NCBI GenBank assembly: GCA_002292345.1
Contig: DBBT01000063.1
Span: 18,743 to 44,756 of the forward strand
Length of the DNA stretch: 26,014 nt
DNA from: Opitutia bacterium UBA977
GTDB taxonomy: Bacteria; Verrucomicrobiota; Verrucomicrobiia; Opitutales; Coraliomargaritaceae
Reading direction: 5' to 3'
In this document: positions 7,888 through 16,517 of the stretch, one piece after another
How positions within the stretch are numbered: the first letter of the stretch is position 1
How the letters are laid out: each line of letters opens with the position of its first letter
Position numbers and translations under genes: made by a program
The notes under the pieces: generated by a model
The model's input: the letters and a program-made list of their open reading frames with translations, nothing else
What the model was told of the DNA's origin: nothing
The model's database searches: none

Positions 7888-7911
7888 GAGAGAAACTTTT
7901 TCGATTCTCTC
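7888..7911 (+). other. Weak hairpin between rplY and pth
   Basis: A 7-bp stem (GAGAGAA with TTCTCTC) around a 10-base loop sits in the 47-base gap between rplY and pth and is followed by a T-rich, not pure T, stretch. It could act as a partial terminator or RNA-processing site that lowers pth expression relative to the ribosomal protein. The stem is AT-rich and the U tract is interrupted, so this is only a possibility. Confidence 0.3.
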
Positions 7912-7926
7912 TTCGTTCTTTCTAAA

Positions 7927-8508
7927 ATGTCCATAGCGGTCATTGCCGGCCTCGGAAATCCGGGCTCTAAATACCGCAACACTCGGCATAATGTCGGTTT
8001 TGCTCTGGTTGAGAAACTAGCGGCGAAGCTGCATGCCGAGTGGAAGACGGAAGCCCGTTTCGAAGCGGAAATCGCGACTGTGTCCTACCAAGAGCGTAAG
8101 CTCTTACTGGTGAAGCCTCAATGCTTCATGAATGCCAGCGGACGGTCACTAGGTGCGATTCTACGTTATCGGAAGCTCCCAACCTCATCGCTGGTCGCCG
8201 TTTATGACGACATCACCCTCGAACTCGGCAGGCCTAAGCTCAGTTTGGGTGGTAGCGCAGGTGGTCACAATGGGATTACCGATTTGCTCGCGCAGATTGG
8301 GCCAGGCTTTCTTCGCTATCGCATCGGAATTGGTGCGAAACCACACAAAGAAATGGACCTAGCAGATTACGTCTTGAGTAAACTAACAAAGGACGAACAA
8401 AAACTTTTGGTGGATCAGACCCCGACTTATCTTGAGCATTTTCAGCTCATTATTGACAAGGAGCCTGAGTACGCCATGAACTTCATTAACCAACGCACGG
8501 CACCATAG
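7927..8508 (+). CDS. pth: Peptidyl-tRNA hydrolase
   Basis: Pth cleaves peptidyl-tRNA released prematurely from ribosomes, recycling tRNA. The 193-residue protein has normal length and all catalytic and binding residues of the family: Asn11 in GLGNPG, His21 in TRHNVG, Asn69 in CFMNASG, Asp94 in VYDD and Asn115 in GGHNG (equivalent to E. coli Asn10, His20, Asn68, Asp93 and Asn114). The family signature GSAGGHNG is intact. It lies between rplY and rpsF, and only one base separates its stop from the rpsF start, so translation of the two may be coupled. Confidence 0.97.
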   Translation: MSIAVIAGLGNPGSKYRNTRHNVGFALVEKLAAKLHAEWKTEARFEAEIATVSYQERKLLLVKPQCFMNASGRSLGAILRYRKLPTSSLVAVYDDITLELGRPKLSLGGSAGGHNGITDLLAQIGPGFLRYRIGIGAKPHKEMDLADYVLSKLTKDEQKLLVDQTPTYLEHFQLIIDKEPEYAMNFINQRTAP

Positions 8509-8509
8509 C

Positions 8510-8809
8510 ATGAGCGCAACGACTACAAACAACTACAAAACTACTTTCATCCTAGACCTGCGCGAATCAGAAGACGATTCCGCTAAGCTTTTGGCTGATT
8601 TGACTGAAATTCTCGTTTCACTCGGTGGAACGGTCACTGACAGTGAAGATCTCGGGATGCGCGAATTCGCGCGTGCTGCTGATCGTCGCTTCACTCAAGG
8701 CCACAGCCTCGAAGTCTATTTCGATGGCCCAGGCACTGTGCCTGCACAACTCCAAGAGAAGCTTCGTCTCGACAAACGTGTCAATCGGATCTTCGTGCAG
8801 TCGGTTTAG
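8510..8809 (+). CDS. rpsF: Small ribosomal subunit protein bS6
   Basis: bS6 belongs to the platform of the 30S subunit, where it normally pairs with bS18. The 99-residue sequence shows the ferredoxin-like S6 pattern: YKTTFILDLRES at the start, a helix leading to LGGTVTDSEDLGMREFA, and the end LRLDKRVNRIFVQSV. Length matches the family. Next downstream is ssb, as in the classic rpsF-ssb-rpsR-rplI cluster, but here rpsR is missing. It starts one base after the pth stop. Confidence 0.93.
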   Translation: MSATTTNNYKTTFILDLRESEDDSAKLLADLTEILVSLGGTVTDSEDLGMREFARAADRRFTQGHSLEVYFDGPGTVPAQLQEKLRLDKRVNRIFVQSV

Positions 8810-8853
8810 TCTGATCACTCCGTCGCTTCTTCTCACCTTGCAACTGAAACGCC

Positions 8854-9327
8854 ATGGCCTCATTTAATAAAGTCATCCTAATGGGAAATCTGACCCGCGA
8901 CCCCGAGTTGCGCGTGACGGCCAATGGCAATTCGATCTGTAAACTAGGTTTGGCGACTTCGCGTGTTTACTCTACCAAAGACGGTGAGCGGCGTGAAGAG
9001 ACTACTTTCGTCGATATCGATGCATTTGGTAAGCAAGCCGAGGTAATTAACAAATATATGCGTAAGGGCCGCCCGATTATGGTCGAAGGTCGTTTGAAGC
9101 TCGATCAGTGGGAATCTGATGGCCAAAAGCGCAGTAAGTTGAGCGTCGTACTCGAAAACTTTCAGTTTCTCGGCAGTCGCGATGATAATGACGATGGCTC
9201 TTCTGGTGGTGGCTACGAAAAGAGCTCGCCTCCGGCGCGTTCGGCTTCAGCAGCATCCGCTCCAGCAACTCCAGCAGCAAATTTCTCTAATGACAACGAC
9301 ACGCTTGATGAGGACGTGCCGTTTTAA
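8854..9327 (+). CDS. ssb: Single-stranded DNA-binding protein
   Basis: SSB coats single-stranded DNA at replication forks and repair sites and recruits partner enzymes. The 157-residue protein has an N-terminal OB fold (MASFNKVILMGNLTRDPELR, then FVDIDAFGKQAEVINKYMRKG and MVEGRL) to about residue 107. A low-complexity Gly/Ser/Ala/Pro linker follows. The acidic tip ends DEDVPF, the interaction peptide recognised by SSB partner proteins. It sits between rpsF and rplI, where rpsR is often found after it. The start ATG 8854 is certain from homology; no Shine-Dalgarno sequence precedes it. Confidence 0.97.
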   Translation: MASFNKVILMGNLTRDPELRVTANGNSICKLGLATSRVYSTKDGERREETTFVDIDAFGKQAEVINKYMRKGRPIMVEGRLKLDQWESDGQKRSKLSVVLENFQFLGSRDDNDDGSSGGGYEKSSPPARSASAASAPATPAANFSNDNDTLDEDVPF

Positions 9328-9373
9328 ATATCCTTTCTCCTCTCTTTACATTACAGTTTAAATTATACGTATC

Positions 9374-9877
9374 ATGGCTAACTCTGAAGTTCTCCTCCTC
9401 CAACCCATCAAAGGCCTCGGCGCCGAGGGTGACACAGTAACAGTGCGTGCAGGTTACGCGCGCAATTTCCTGCTTCCGCGCAAGCAAGCTTTGCCTATCA
9501 CTCAGGCGAATAAGAAGCACGTCGAGTCACTGCTCAAAGCGCGCGAAACACGTGAGCAGAAAGAGTTCGAATCAGCACGCACCCTTGGCGAACAAATCGA
9601 GCAGACCAGCATTGCAATCGCAGTGAAGACTGGCGAAGGCGGCAAGATGTTCGGCGCGGTGACAGCTAATGATTTGATCGAGCGCCTTAAAGAGGAAGGC
9701 ATCGAGCTAGTGAAGAAGCAACTCGGCTTAGGTCAGCCAATCAAGGCTCTCGGCTCACACACTGCTGGCATCAAGCTACATACTGGTGTTGAAGTTGAAC
9801 TGAAATTTGAAGTGGTTTCTGAAAATCCAATCGAAGAAGCGACTGCTGAAGAAGCTTCTGACGAAAACGAAGATTAA
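9374..9877 (+). CDS. rplI: Large ribosomal subunit protein bL9
   Basis: bL9 extends from the base of the L1 stalk and affects reading-frame fidelity. The 167-residue protein has the usual two lobes joined by a long helix. The N-terminal domain shows EVLLLQPIKGLGAEGDTVTVRAGYARNFLLPRKQA (residues 5-39), which includes the family signature; the connecting helix covers about 42-75, and the C-terminal domain shows GKMFGAVTANDL. The last 20 or so residues are an acidic extension (EEATAEEASDENED) beyond the usual end near residue 150. It is followed by dnaB after 37 bases, as in many bacteria. Confidence 0.96.
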   Translation: MANSEVLLLQPIKGLGAEGDTVTVRAGYARNFLLPRKQALPITQANKKHVESLLKARETREQKEFESARTLGEQIEQTSIAIAVKTGEGGKMFGAVTANDLIERLKEEGIELVKKQLGLGQPIKALGSHTAGIKLHTGVEVELKFEVVSENPIEEATAEEASDENED

Positions 9878-9914
9878 GCCATTCGGTGCGGTTGATTAGC
9901 CACTAGTTCGTCCC

Positions 9915-11363
9915 ATGCCGCCTGAACAAAAGAATTCTCCTCGCAGCGGCAACCAAAGCGGCCGTAAGTTTGGTGATACTCGTAAGCCGGATGACGCGCG
10001 GAATGAGATACGCGTGCAACCGCATAATGTTGAGGCCGAAGAAGGCCTGCTGGCTGCCTGCTTGATTGACGGCGGGCGCGAAATTTTGACCGAGTGTATT
10101 GAAGCGAAGCTGACACCGGACTATTTTTTTAAGACCTCTCACCAAGAGCTCTTTCGAGCGCTTCTTTCTTTGTATGAGACAGGTGACCCGATTGATGAGA
10201 TTCTTCTCTTGGATTATCTTCGTAAGAACGGCATGGAAGAAGAGGTCGGCGGTATTGCCGCGATTTATGCGATTCAAAATCGAATCGAAACCCCAGCCCA
10301 CGCACGCTTCTTTACACGAATTGTTCACGAGAAGTATCTGTTGCGTCGCTTGATCCGCACCTCTCGCGAGACGATTGAGGCTTGTTATGAGCAGCAGGAA
10401 GACATGTCGACCTTCATCGAAAAGATCGAGCAGGACATTTTCGATATCAGTAGTGGTCGCGTTACAGAAGGTGCGACGCCGATTCGTGAGGCAGTAGATG
10501 GAGCAGTTTCTAATATTCAAGGGCTATTGAGCGGTAAGGCTGATATTAGCGGGGTGCTATCTGGCTTTCGCGACTTGGATGGTATGACGTATGGTTTCCA
10601 CCCTGGGCAAATGATTGTGTTGGCGGCTCGCCCTTCGGTGGGTAAGACCTCTTTGGCGATGAATTTCGCTGAGAACGCAATGTTGCCCGCGGAAGGTCGT
10701 AAGCCCTCAGGGGTACTGGTCTTTAGCCTGGAGATGACCTCTGAAGATTTGGCGATGCGGTTGATTTGCTGTCGCTCACGCGTCGATATGAAGCGTATTC
10801 GCGATCGTGTCGCCTCAAAGGGAGACATGGAGGACATAGTTACCACGGCGAAAGAACTGAAGAGCTCACCATTGTGGATCGATGATAATGCTAGCTCAAC
10901 TATTTTAGATATCCGTGCGAAAGCGCGCCGGCTCCACACGAAGAGCCCTCTAGGCTTAGTCGTCGTCGACTACTTACAGTTAATTCGAGGTTCCGATCCG
11001 CGCATGCCGCGTGAACAACAGATCGCGGACATTTCTCGTGGCATGAAGGGGATGGCGAAAGAGTTGGGTATTCCAGTTGTGGTACTCAGTCAGCTGAACC
11101 GTGAATCTGAGAAGGAAAACCGTGATCCACGCATCTCTGACCTGCGTGAATCTGGATCGATCGAGCAGGATGCCGACGTGGTCTTGCTATTGAATCGACC
11201 GAAGAGGCGAGATGACGATGACGAGGGTGTGCAGGATGGCGGCTTGCCCTCTGCTGAGGAACACATTAAATTAGTCATTGCGAAGCAACGTAATGGTCCG
11301 ATAGGAGAAATTGATTTAACATTCGTTCGTCGCTACACTCGCTACGAAAATTTTCATCGCTAG
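9915..11363 (+). CDS. dnaB: Replicative DNA helicase DnaB
   Basis: DnaB is the hexameric 5'-3' helicase that unwinds DNA ahead of the replication fork. The 482-residue protein has a short polar N-terminal extension (about 30 residues), then the DnaB N-terminal domain beginning [17 protein letters not shown], a linker helix, and the RecA-like core. Walker A is ARPSVGKTS (238-246), Walker B is [10 protein letters not shown], and [30 protein letters not shown] is the conserved DnaB stretch after it (in the 350-400 region). No intein is present and length is normal. It closes the ribosomal protein/replication block; bamA starts 30 bases later without a visible terminator, so read-through into bamA is possible. 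Confidence 0.97.
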   Translation: MPPEQKNSPRSGNQSGRKFGDTRKPDDARNEIRVQPHNVEAEEGLLAACLIDGGREILTECIEAKLTPDYFFKTSHQELFRALLSLYETGDPIDEILLLDYLRKNGMEEEVGGIAAIYAIQNRIETPAHARFFTRIVHEKYLLRRLIRTSRETIEACYEQQEDMSTFIEKIEQDIFDISSGRVTEGATPIREAVDGAVSNIQGLLSGKADISGVLSGFRDLDGMTYGFHPGQMIVLAARPSVGKTSLAMNFAENAMLPAEGRKPSGVLVFSLEMTSEDLAMRLICCRSRVDMKRIRDRVASKGDMEDIVTTAKELKSSPLWIDDNASSTILDIRAKARRLHTKSPLGLVVVDYLQLIRGSDPRMPREQQIADISRGMKGMAKELGIPVVVLSQLNRESEKENRDPRISDLRESGSIEQDADVVLLLNRPKRRDDDDEGVQDGGLPSAEEHIKLVIAKQRNGPIGEIDLTFVRRYTRYENFHR

Positions 11364-11393
11364 TTCTTCAATCATATTTTTAGATACCTACAA

Positions 11394-13766
11394 ATGCTAT
11401 TTATTAAGACCTTTTTTTGTGCTGTTATTTACTTCACCGCCTTTTTTAGTTTTACAGCTTTGTCTGCCCAAGAGTATCCGAAGGTAAATGAAGTGCGAGT
11501 TGAGTTCGATGGCTTTAAGTCTGTAAGTGAAGAGTTCGTTTTCAGCAATGTGCAGCTGCGCACAGGCATGAATTATAACACTGCGTTGGTTGATCAATCG
11601 ATTCGCACGCTGTACGGAACAGGCCATTTTGAGTTCGTCGAAGTGAAAGTTGAGAATTCGGATGATGGTTCTGTGAATGTAATCTTCGAGGTGATCCCTA
11701 AGTATACGATCGAGCGAATTACTTATTCCGGGAATCAGAAATATAAAGGAGGTCGCTTGTCCTCGAAGGGAGAACTAGAGGCCGGGGTGCCGTTGGATGA
11801 ATATCAAGTCAGCGAAGCAGCTGACAAGATTGAGGCCTACTATGTGAAAAAGGGCTATCCTGATGTGACGGTGGATTATCGTATTCAACGCGATGAAGAT
11901 ACTGGCTATGCGGTTGTGCTGTTTGATATCGATGAAGGCACGAATGTTAAAATCAAAGGTATTCAGTTCGAGGGGAACTCCGTGGTCGAGGATAAGAAAT
12001 TGGCCAAAGTGCTTGAGACGCAGCAGACCGATTGGCTATCGTGGCTGACTGGATCTGGCCGGTTTGATGAGGTTAAGTTTAAGGAAGACTTAGAGCTATT
12101 GCGCTCCTATTACCGCAATCAGGGATATTTGGATGTTGTTATTGATGCGGACGATGTCGTGCTCGACTTTAAGACCGATCAGCAGCTCTATATCACCATT
12201 CCTGTAACAGAAGGAGAGTTATACACTGTCGGAGAACTATCGATCGACAATGCCACGATTTTTACCACCGGTGAGTTGCTTGGAGCGGTCAAGACTGTGT
12301 CCAACGATCCGTTTTCTCCTGAAAAAGTTGATGCAGCGGCGTCGGCTGTTCGTGAGTATTACACATCAAGAGGTTATTTAGATGCAGGCGTGCGTGCCGA
12401 GCGGGTGCCGAACATGGATACGCGTGCGATTGACGTGGTCTTTCGTGTGCGCGAGAGCGAAAAGTTCTATGTCGAATCGATTAAAGTGGAGGGTAACACA
12501 ATCACCAAGACCCGTGTTATCATTCGCGAGTTGGCCTTACGCCCAGGCGATGTCTTTGACTTGAAGCGTATGAAAACCAGTGAGAACCGTTTGCGCAATA
12601 CGCGCTACTTTGGTGATGTGCGCATGAACCCCGAGGCGACGAATGTCCCTGGGCGTCGTGATCTGAGTGTCACAGTCAGCGAAGGTCGTACGGGTAACTT
12701 CACTTTCGGTGCCGGCTTTGGTTCCGTTGAGAGCGCGGTGGTTTATTTCGAGCTGACGCAGGGAAATTTTGACTTGTTCAACTATCGCTCTGGATTCCGT
12801 GGAGATGGTCAGAAATTCCGTTTTCGAGCGTCCTTGGGCAGCACGAGTAATGAGATCTTGATTGCTTTCGAGGAGCCTTGGTTGTTCGAGCAGCGTTTGG
12901 CCTTTGGAGTCGAGCTGTTCCGCACAGAGTCCGATTATAATAGTAGCGACTATAATGAGTTGCGCACCGGCTTTGAACTCTACCTGCGGCGTCGTCTCTT
13001 CGAGTTAGTCGAAGCACGTCTGTCTTATCGCTTTGAAATGGTTGAAATTTTCGATGTAGATTTTGGGCCTGATTTGGGTAACGATAATCCAGATGGCTCG
13101 CGACCAGGCGACGGTATCGCTGATGTCTATCAGGCTGCCGATGATGAGACAGACATCGTCTCGAAGGTCGGCTTATCGCTGCTTCGTGACACTCGAAATT
13201 CACTGATGTTCACGCGTAGTGGTAATCGCACCACGCTCTCCTCTGAGCTGGCTGGGATAGGTGGTGATGTGAATTATCTCATGCTAGAAGCGCGCACGGC
13301 ACAATTCATCCCAACCTTTGATAAATACGACCAGACGCTCTCTATTATTGGCCGTATAGGGTCCGTTTCGCCTTATGGGGATAGCGATGATGTGCCGTTC
13401 TATGACCGTTTTTATCTAGGTGGCCCTGATAGTTTGCGTGGTTTCGAGTACCGTGATGTAGGCCCTCGTGATTTAGATGATGAAGACGAAGCCGCAGGCG
13501 GAAACTCCTATGGTATGCTTTCTTTTGAATATGGTTTCCGGCTAGCGGAACCTTTAGGGCTAGTTGCTTTCTATGATTGGGGCTTTGTTAACGAATCCGA
13601 TTATGATTTTAGCCCTTCAAATTATGCTTCTAATTGGGGTGTCGGTGCACGTATCATCCTGATGGGTTCTCCTTTGAAGCTCGATCTAGGTTTTCCACTC
13701 ACAGTTCCTGATGACGCAGAAGACAACGGCGCACAGTTTAACTTTTCTTTTGGCACACGCTTCTAG
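11394..13766 (+). CDS. bamA: Outer membrane protein assembly factor BamA
   Basis: BamA is the Omp85 core of the machine that folds beta-barrel proteins into the outer membrane. The 790-residue protein has a signal peptide (about residues 1-25, ending ALSA), five POTRA domains to about residue 420 (recognisable by repeated GxxxF...ALxxLYxTGxF-like patterns and the G-Y-x-D ends), and a C-terminal 16-strand barrel. The loop-6 motif appears as SLRGFE with Arg682-Gly-Phe, and the protein ends in a terminal Phe (SFGTRF), the C-terminal beta-signal. An Asp/Asn/Gly-rich insertion at residues about 556-587 is unusual. It heads the conserved order bamA-ompH-lpxD. The start ATG 11394 fits the signal peptide. 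Confidence 0.96.
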   Translation: MLFIKTFFCAVIYFTAFFSFTALSAQEYPKVNEVRVEFDGFKSVSEEFVFSNVQLRTGMNYNTALVDQSIRTLYGTGHFEFVEVKVENSDDGSVNVIFEVIPKYTIERITYSGNQKYKGGRLSSKGELEAGVPLDEYQVSEAADKIEAYYVKKGYPDVTVDYRIQRDEDTGYAVVLFDIDEGTNVKIKGIQFEGNSVVEDKKLAKVLETQQTDWLSWLTGSGRFDEVKFKEDLELLRSYYRNQGYLDVVIDADDVVLDFKTDQQLYITIPVTEGELYTVGELSIDNATIFTTGELLGAVKTVSNDPFSPEKVDAAASAVREYYTSRGYLDAGVRAERVPNMDTRAIDVVFRVRESEKFYVESIKVEGNTITKTRVIIRELALRPGDVFDLKRMKTSENRLRNTRYFGDVRMNPEATNVPGRRDLSVTVSEGRTGNFTFGAGFGSVESAVVYFELTQGNFDLFNYRSGFRGDGQKFRFRASLGSTSNEILIAFEEPWLFEQRLAFGVELFRTESDYNSSDYNELRTGFELYLRRRLFELVEARLSYRFEMVEIFDVDFGPDLGNDNPDGSRPGDGIADVYQAADDETDIVSKVGLSLLRDTRNSLMFTRSGNRTTLSSELAGIGGDVNYLMLEARTAQFIPTFDKYDQTLSIIGRIGSVSPYGDSDDVPFYDRFYLGGPDSLRGFEYRDVGPRDLDDEDEAAGGNSYGMLSFEYGFRLAEPLGLVAFYDWGFVNESDYDFSPSNYASNWGVGARIILMGSPLKLDLGFPLTVPDDAEDNGAQFNFSFGTRF

Positions 13767-13809
13767 TGTTGCTTGCATTATCTCATAAAAACCCACAAAC
13801 TGATTATCT

Positions 13810-14352
13810 ATGAAAAAAATAACTACTCTATTTCTTGCGTCTGCTTTCTGTGCAGTCGGCCTTTTCGCTCAGAAGACTCCAGTCGTCGGTACGGTCAACG
13901 TGCAGCGTATCTTGAATGATTACACTGCTTTTCAGGTAGCGGTCGAGAAGGTTAAAGGCTCTGTTGCTCCAGTTGAGGAGGAGATGAAGAAAATGCAGGC
14001 TAACATCGAATCGATCGCGACAAAAGGTCGTGAGGCTGAAGCAAAGGTAAAGAACCCTGCACTTGGCGACGAAGCAAAGGCAGAAGCACAAGCGGAAATC
14101 GTAGGTCTGCAGGCTCAACTTCAAGCTGCTCAAGGTGAGTTTCAGCAGTTCCGCCAGCAGGCACAGCAACTCGCCCAGCAAGGGCAACAAGAAGAGCTTG
14201 CTCCATTGCAGCAGAAGGCAGTGGAAGCAGTGAAACAGGTGGCTATGGACAAGGGCATCGACTTAGTTGTGCCGATCAATACAGTGGTATTTGCTTCGGA
14301 AGATCTTGAGATCTCCGACGCGGTTATCGCAGTATTGAATGCTAGCGAATAA
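13810..14352 (+). CDS. OmpH/Skp family periplasmic chaperone
   Basis: A 180-residue periplasmic protein of the OmpH/Skp family, which holds unfolded outer-membrane proteins on the way to BamA. It has a signal peptide (MKKITTLFLASAFCAVGLFAQ), the strand PVVGTVNVQRILNDY that opens the body domain, and two long, charged coiled-coil stretches (about residues 45-140, rich in E, K, Q and A) forming the tentacles. The C-terminal part MDKGIDLVVPINTVVFASEDLEISDAV closes the body domain. It lies 43 bases after bamA. A strong terminator follows it, so it ends the bamA transcript or sets its level against lpxD. Confidence 0.9.
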   Translation: MKKITTLFLASAFCAVGLFAQKTPVVGTVNVQRILNDYTAFQVAVEKVKGSVAPVEEEMKKMQANIESIATKGREAEAKVKNPALGDEAKAEAQAEIVGLQAQLQAAQGEFQQFRQQAQQLAQQGQQEELAPLQQKAVEAVKQVAMDKGIDLVVPINTVVFASEDLEISDAVIAVLNASE

Positions 14353-14375
14353 GTTCGTAAAAAATTTCAATTTTC

Positions 14376-14409
14376 AAAAACCCTGTTCTCGCTAAGGACG
14401 GGGTTTTTT
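14376..14409 (+). terminator. Rho-independent terminator between ompH and lpxD
   Basis: A 13-bp stem with two G-T pairs (AAAAACCCTGTTC with GGACGGGGTTTTT) encloses a 7-base loop and ends in a run of six T's. It begins 23 bases after the ompH stop and ends 14 bases before the lpxD start, so lpxD transcription needs read-through or a promoter within this short gap. Confidence 0.85.
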
Positions 14410-14423
14410 GTTTTCTCTTTAAT

Positions 14424-15482
14424 ATGTCATTTGCATACACCACTCAACGTATCTTGGAAATCGTCGGTGACGACGTGGAATTTTCTGGTGAATATCAAGG
14501 TGAAATTGCTGGAATCGCCTCACTCGCTGAAGCGATAGCAGGCGACTTGTCCTTTTTGGGTAACTCCAAGTATCGCGATGCAGTCGCTTCCTCGGCTGCG
14601 TCAGTACTGCTATTGCCCCGTGATTATACGGAAAAACCGAAGTCGGGGCAGCTACACATCAAGCTGGATAATCCATCGTATGCGCTCGCGCTGTTGTGCC
14701 GCGATATGGAAAAAAGCTTACAGCCGCTGCCTGCGCCCGGCGTGCATCCGACTGCTTTCATCGATGGCGATGCCATTGTCTCGCCTTCCGCATCTATTGG
14801 TCCGTTTTGCGTAATCGGCAAAGGTGCGGTTGTTGGTGCTGCAGTGCTCGAAGCGCATGTCTGTGTCGGTAAATATGCCAAAGTGGGGGATGAGTCGCAT
14901 CTGTTCTCACAGGTGGTCATCGGCGATTACTGTGTCATAGGGGAGCGTAATCGGCTCCAATCCGGCTGTGTCATTGGTTCCGATGGCTATGGCTACGAAT
15001 TTATTGACGGCGCGCATCAGCGTATTCCCCAGATTGGAAATGTCGTGACGGAAGCGGATGTCGATGTTGGTGCGAATACCGCGATTGATCGGGCTCGTTT
15101 TGGGTCCACGATCATTGGCACTGGCACAAAGCTCGATAATCAGGTGCAAATCGCGCACAATGTGCGAATCGGTAAGCACTGTATAGTGATTGCTCAGAGC
15201 GGCATCGCTGGTAGTACGGTATTGGGAGATGGCGTCTTACTCGCTGGGCAGACTGGAATTGCTGGGCATTTGTCGGTTGGCTCCGGTGCAGTAGTTGCGG
15301 GTGGCACCAGCGTGTCGCGCTCGCTTGAACCCAAAGAGAAAGTGCGTGGACCCACTGCTGAACCGATTATGCTCTATAATCGGGTTGCCGTTTTACAGCG
15401 CCGTCTCCCTGATCTCTTCAAAAGATTCGATAAATTAGAAAAAAGTGTCGAGTCTCTGTCTGAACGTGGCACAAGTGAATAA
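14424..15482 (+). CDS. lpxD: UDP-3-O-(3-hydroxyacyl)glucosamine N-acyltransferase
   Basis: LpxD adds the second hydroxyacyl chain in lipid A synthesis. The 352-residue protein has the N-terminal uridine-binding domain (about 1-100, including GDLSFLGNSKY), then a left-handed beta-helix of hexapeptide repeats (about 105-315) with GSDGYGYE (185-192), NTAIDRARFGST (218-229) and the catalytic His245 in QIAHN (E. coli His239). A C-terminal helix follows (LQRRLPDLFKRFDKLEKSVESL). Length and motifs match the family. It completes the conserved bamA-ompH-lpxD order, though fabZ, lpxA and lpxB do not follow; prs starts 5 bases after its stop instead. Confidence 0.96.
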   Translation: MSFAYTTQRILEIVGDDVEFSGEYQGEIAGIASLAEAIAGDLSFLGNSKYRDAVASSAASVLLLPRDYTEKPKSGQLHIKLDNPSYALALLCRDMEKSLQPLPAPGVHPTAFIDGDAIVSPSASIGPFCVIGKGAVVGAAVLEAHVCVGKYAKVGDESHLFSQVVIGDYCVIGERNRLQSGCVIGSDGYGYEFIDGAHQRIPQIGNVVTEADVDVGANTAIDRARFGSTIIGTGTKLDNQVQIAHNVRIGKHCIVIAQSGIAGSTVLGDGVLLAGQTGIAGHLSVGSGAVVAGGTSVSRSLEPKEKVRGPTAEPIMLYNRVAVLQRRLPDLFKRFDKLEKSVESLSERGTSE

Positions 15483-15487
15483 TTAAT

Positions 15488-16438
15488 ATGAAAGAAAACT
15501 CATTGAAAATCTTCTGCGGGAATTCCAACCCGAAACTAGCAAAAGATATTTGCGATTACTTGGATGTGCCTCTCGGCGATGCCACGGTAATGAGTTTCCC
15601 TGACGGGGAGAGCTTCGTTCGTATTAATGAAAACATTCGTGGGGCGGATATTTTCATTATTCAGTCCACTTGTAATCCGGCCAATCAGCACCTTATGGAG
15701 CTCTTCATCATGATTGATGCGGCTCGTCGAGCTTCGGCCAACAGCATCACCGCGGTAATTCCTTTTTATGGGTATGCTCGTCAGGATCGTAAGGATCAGC
15801 CGCGTGTACCGATTACCTCGAAGCTGGTGGCCAATTTATTGGTCTCCGCGGGTGCGACCCGCGTCTTGACAGTCGATCTTCATGCTCAGCAGATTCAGGG
15901 TTTCTTCGATATCCCCGTTGATCATCTTTACGCATCGCCGGTACTGTTCGAGTATCTGAAGGATATCGATACCAGTAATTTAACGCTTTTTTCACCTGAT
16001 GTGGGTGGTATGAAGATGGCATCTGCTTATGCAGGGATGCTCAATGTACCCCTTGGCTTCATCGCGAAACGTCGTACTTCTGCCGAGACGGTGGAAGCAG
16101 TTTCACTGGTGGGAGATGTGAACGGGCGCGACATTCTTCTGATCGATGATATGACTGAGACTGCGGGCACTTTGTGTGCAGCTGCCGAGTTGCTCAAAAA
16201 GAATGGTGCGAAAAGCGTGATGGCTGCGGTCAGTCACGGTGTGCTCAATGATATGGGCTATAAGCGTATTGCCAATGGTCTATTAGATCGGTTGATTACG
16301 ACGGATACGACTCCTGTTGAGCAGCGTGATGGTGTGCCTATTACAGTCCTCAGTGTTGCGGCCTTGCTGGGTGAAGGCATTAAGCGTATCCATGATAACG
16401 CCAGTGTGACTGGACTCTTCAAAATTAAAGGATTTTAG
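15488..16438 (+). CDS. prs: Ribose-phosphate pyrophosphokinase (PRPP synthetase)
   Basis: This enzyme makes phosphoribosyl pyrophosphate from ribose-5-phosphate and ATP, feeding nucleotide, histidine and tryptophan synthesis. The 316-residue protein has normal length. Typical stretches are SLKIFCGNSNPKLAKDI at the start, SFPDGESFVRI, YARQDRKDQPRVPITSKLVANLL (ATP/Mg binding, Arg and Asp kept), DLHAQQIQGFFDIPVDHL and the PRPP-binding loop DDMTETAGTL, where most homologues have an Asp in place of the Glu. The metal-binding SPDVGG is present. It follows lpxD by 5 bases, so co-transcription is likely. Note that prs is often next to rplY-pth in other bacteria; here it is about 7.5 kb away. Confidence 0.96.
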   Translation: MKENSLKIFCGNSNPKLAKDICDYLDVPLGDATVMSFPDGESFVRINENIRGADIFIIQSTCNPANQHLMELFIMIDAARRASANSITAVIPFYGYARQDRKDQPRVPITSKLVANLLVSAGATRVLTVDLHAQQIQGFFDIPVDHLYASPVLFEYLKDIDTSNLTLFSPDVGGMKMASAYAGMLNVPLGFIAKRRTSAETVEAVSLVGDVNGRDILLIDDMTETAGTLCAAAELLKKNGAKSVMAAVSHGVLNDMGYKRIANGLLDRLITTDTTPVEQRDGVPITVLSVAALLGEGIKRIHDNASVTGLFKIKGF

Positions 16439-16517
16439 TTTCTCTGAGTGTCACTTGCATATCAGGAGCTACATTTACACTGGCTCTAATTGGAGCATCC
16501 ACTTTGACTATTGAGCT

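Noticed and set aside
9903..10520. 205-codon minus-strand frame inside dnaB
   Set aside because: It lies wholly antisense to the well-supported DnaB coding sequence and shows no domain; a long shadow frame.
12778..13203. 141-codon minus-strand frame inside bamA
   Set aside because: Antisense to the BamA barrel, with a His/Arg/Ser-rich composition typical of a shadow.
16439..16517. SAM riboswitch before metX
   Set aside because: metX is often controlled by SAM riboswitches, but this 79-base gap shows no recognisable SAM-I or SAM-II core and no terminator or sequestering stem.
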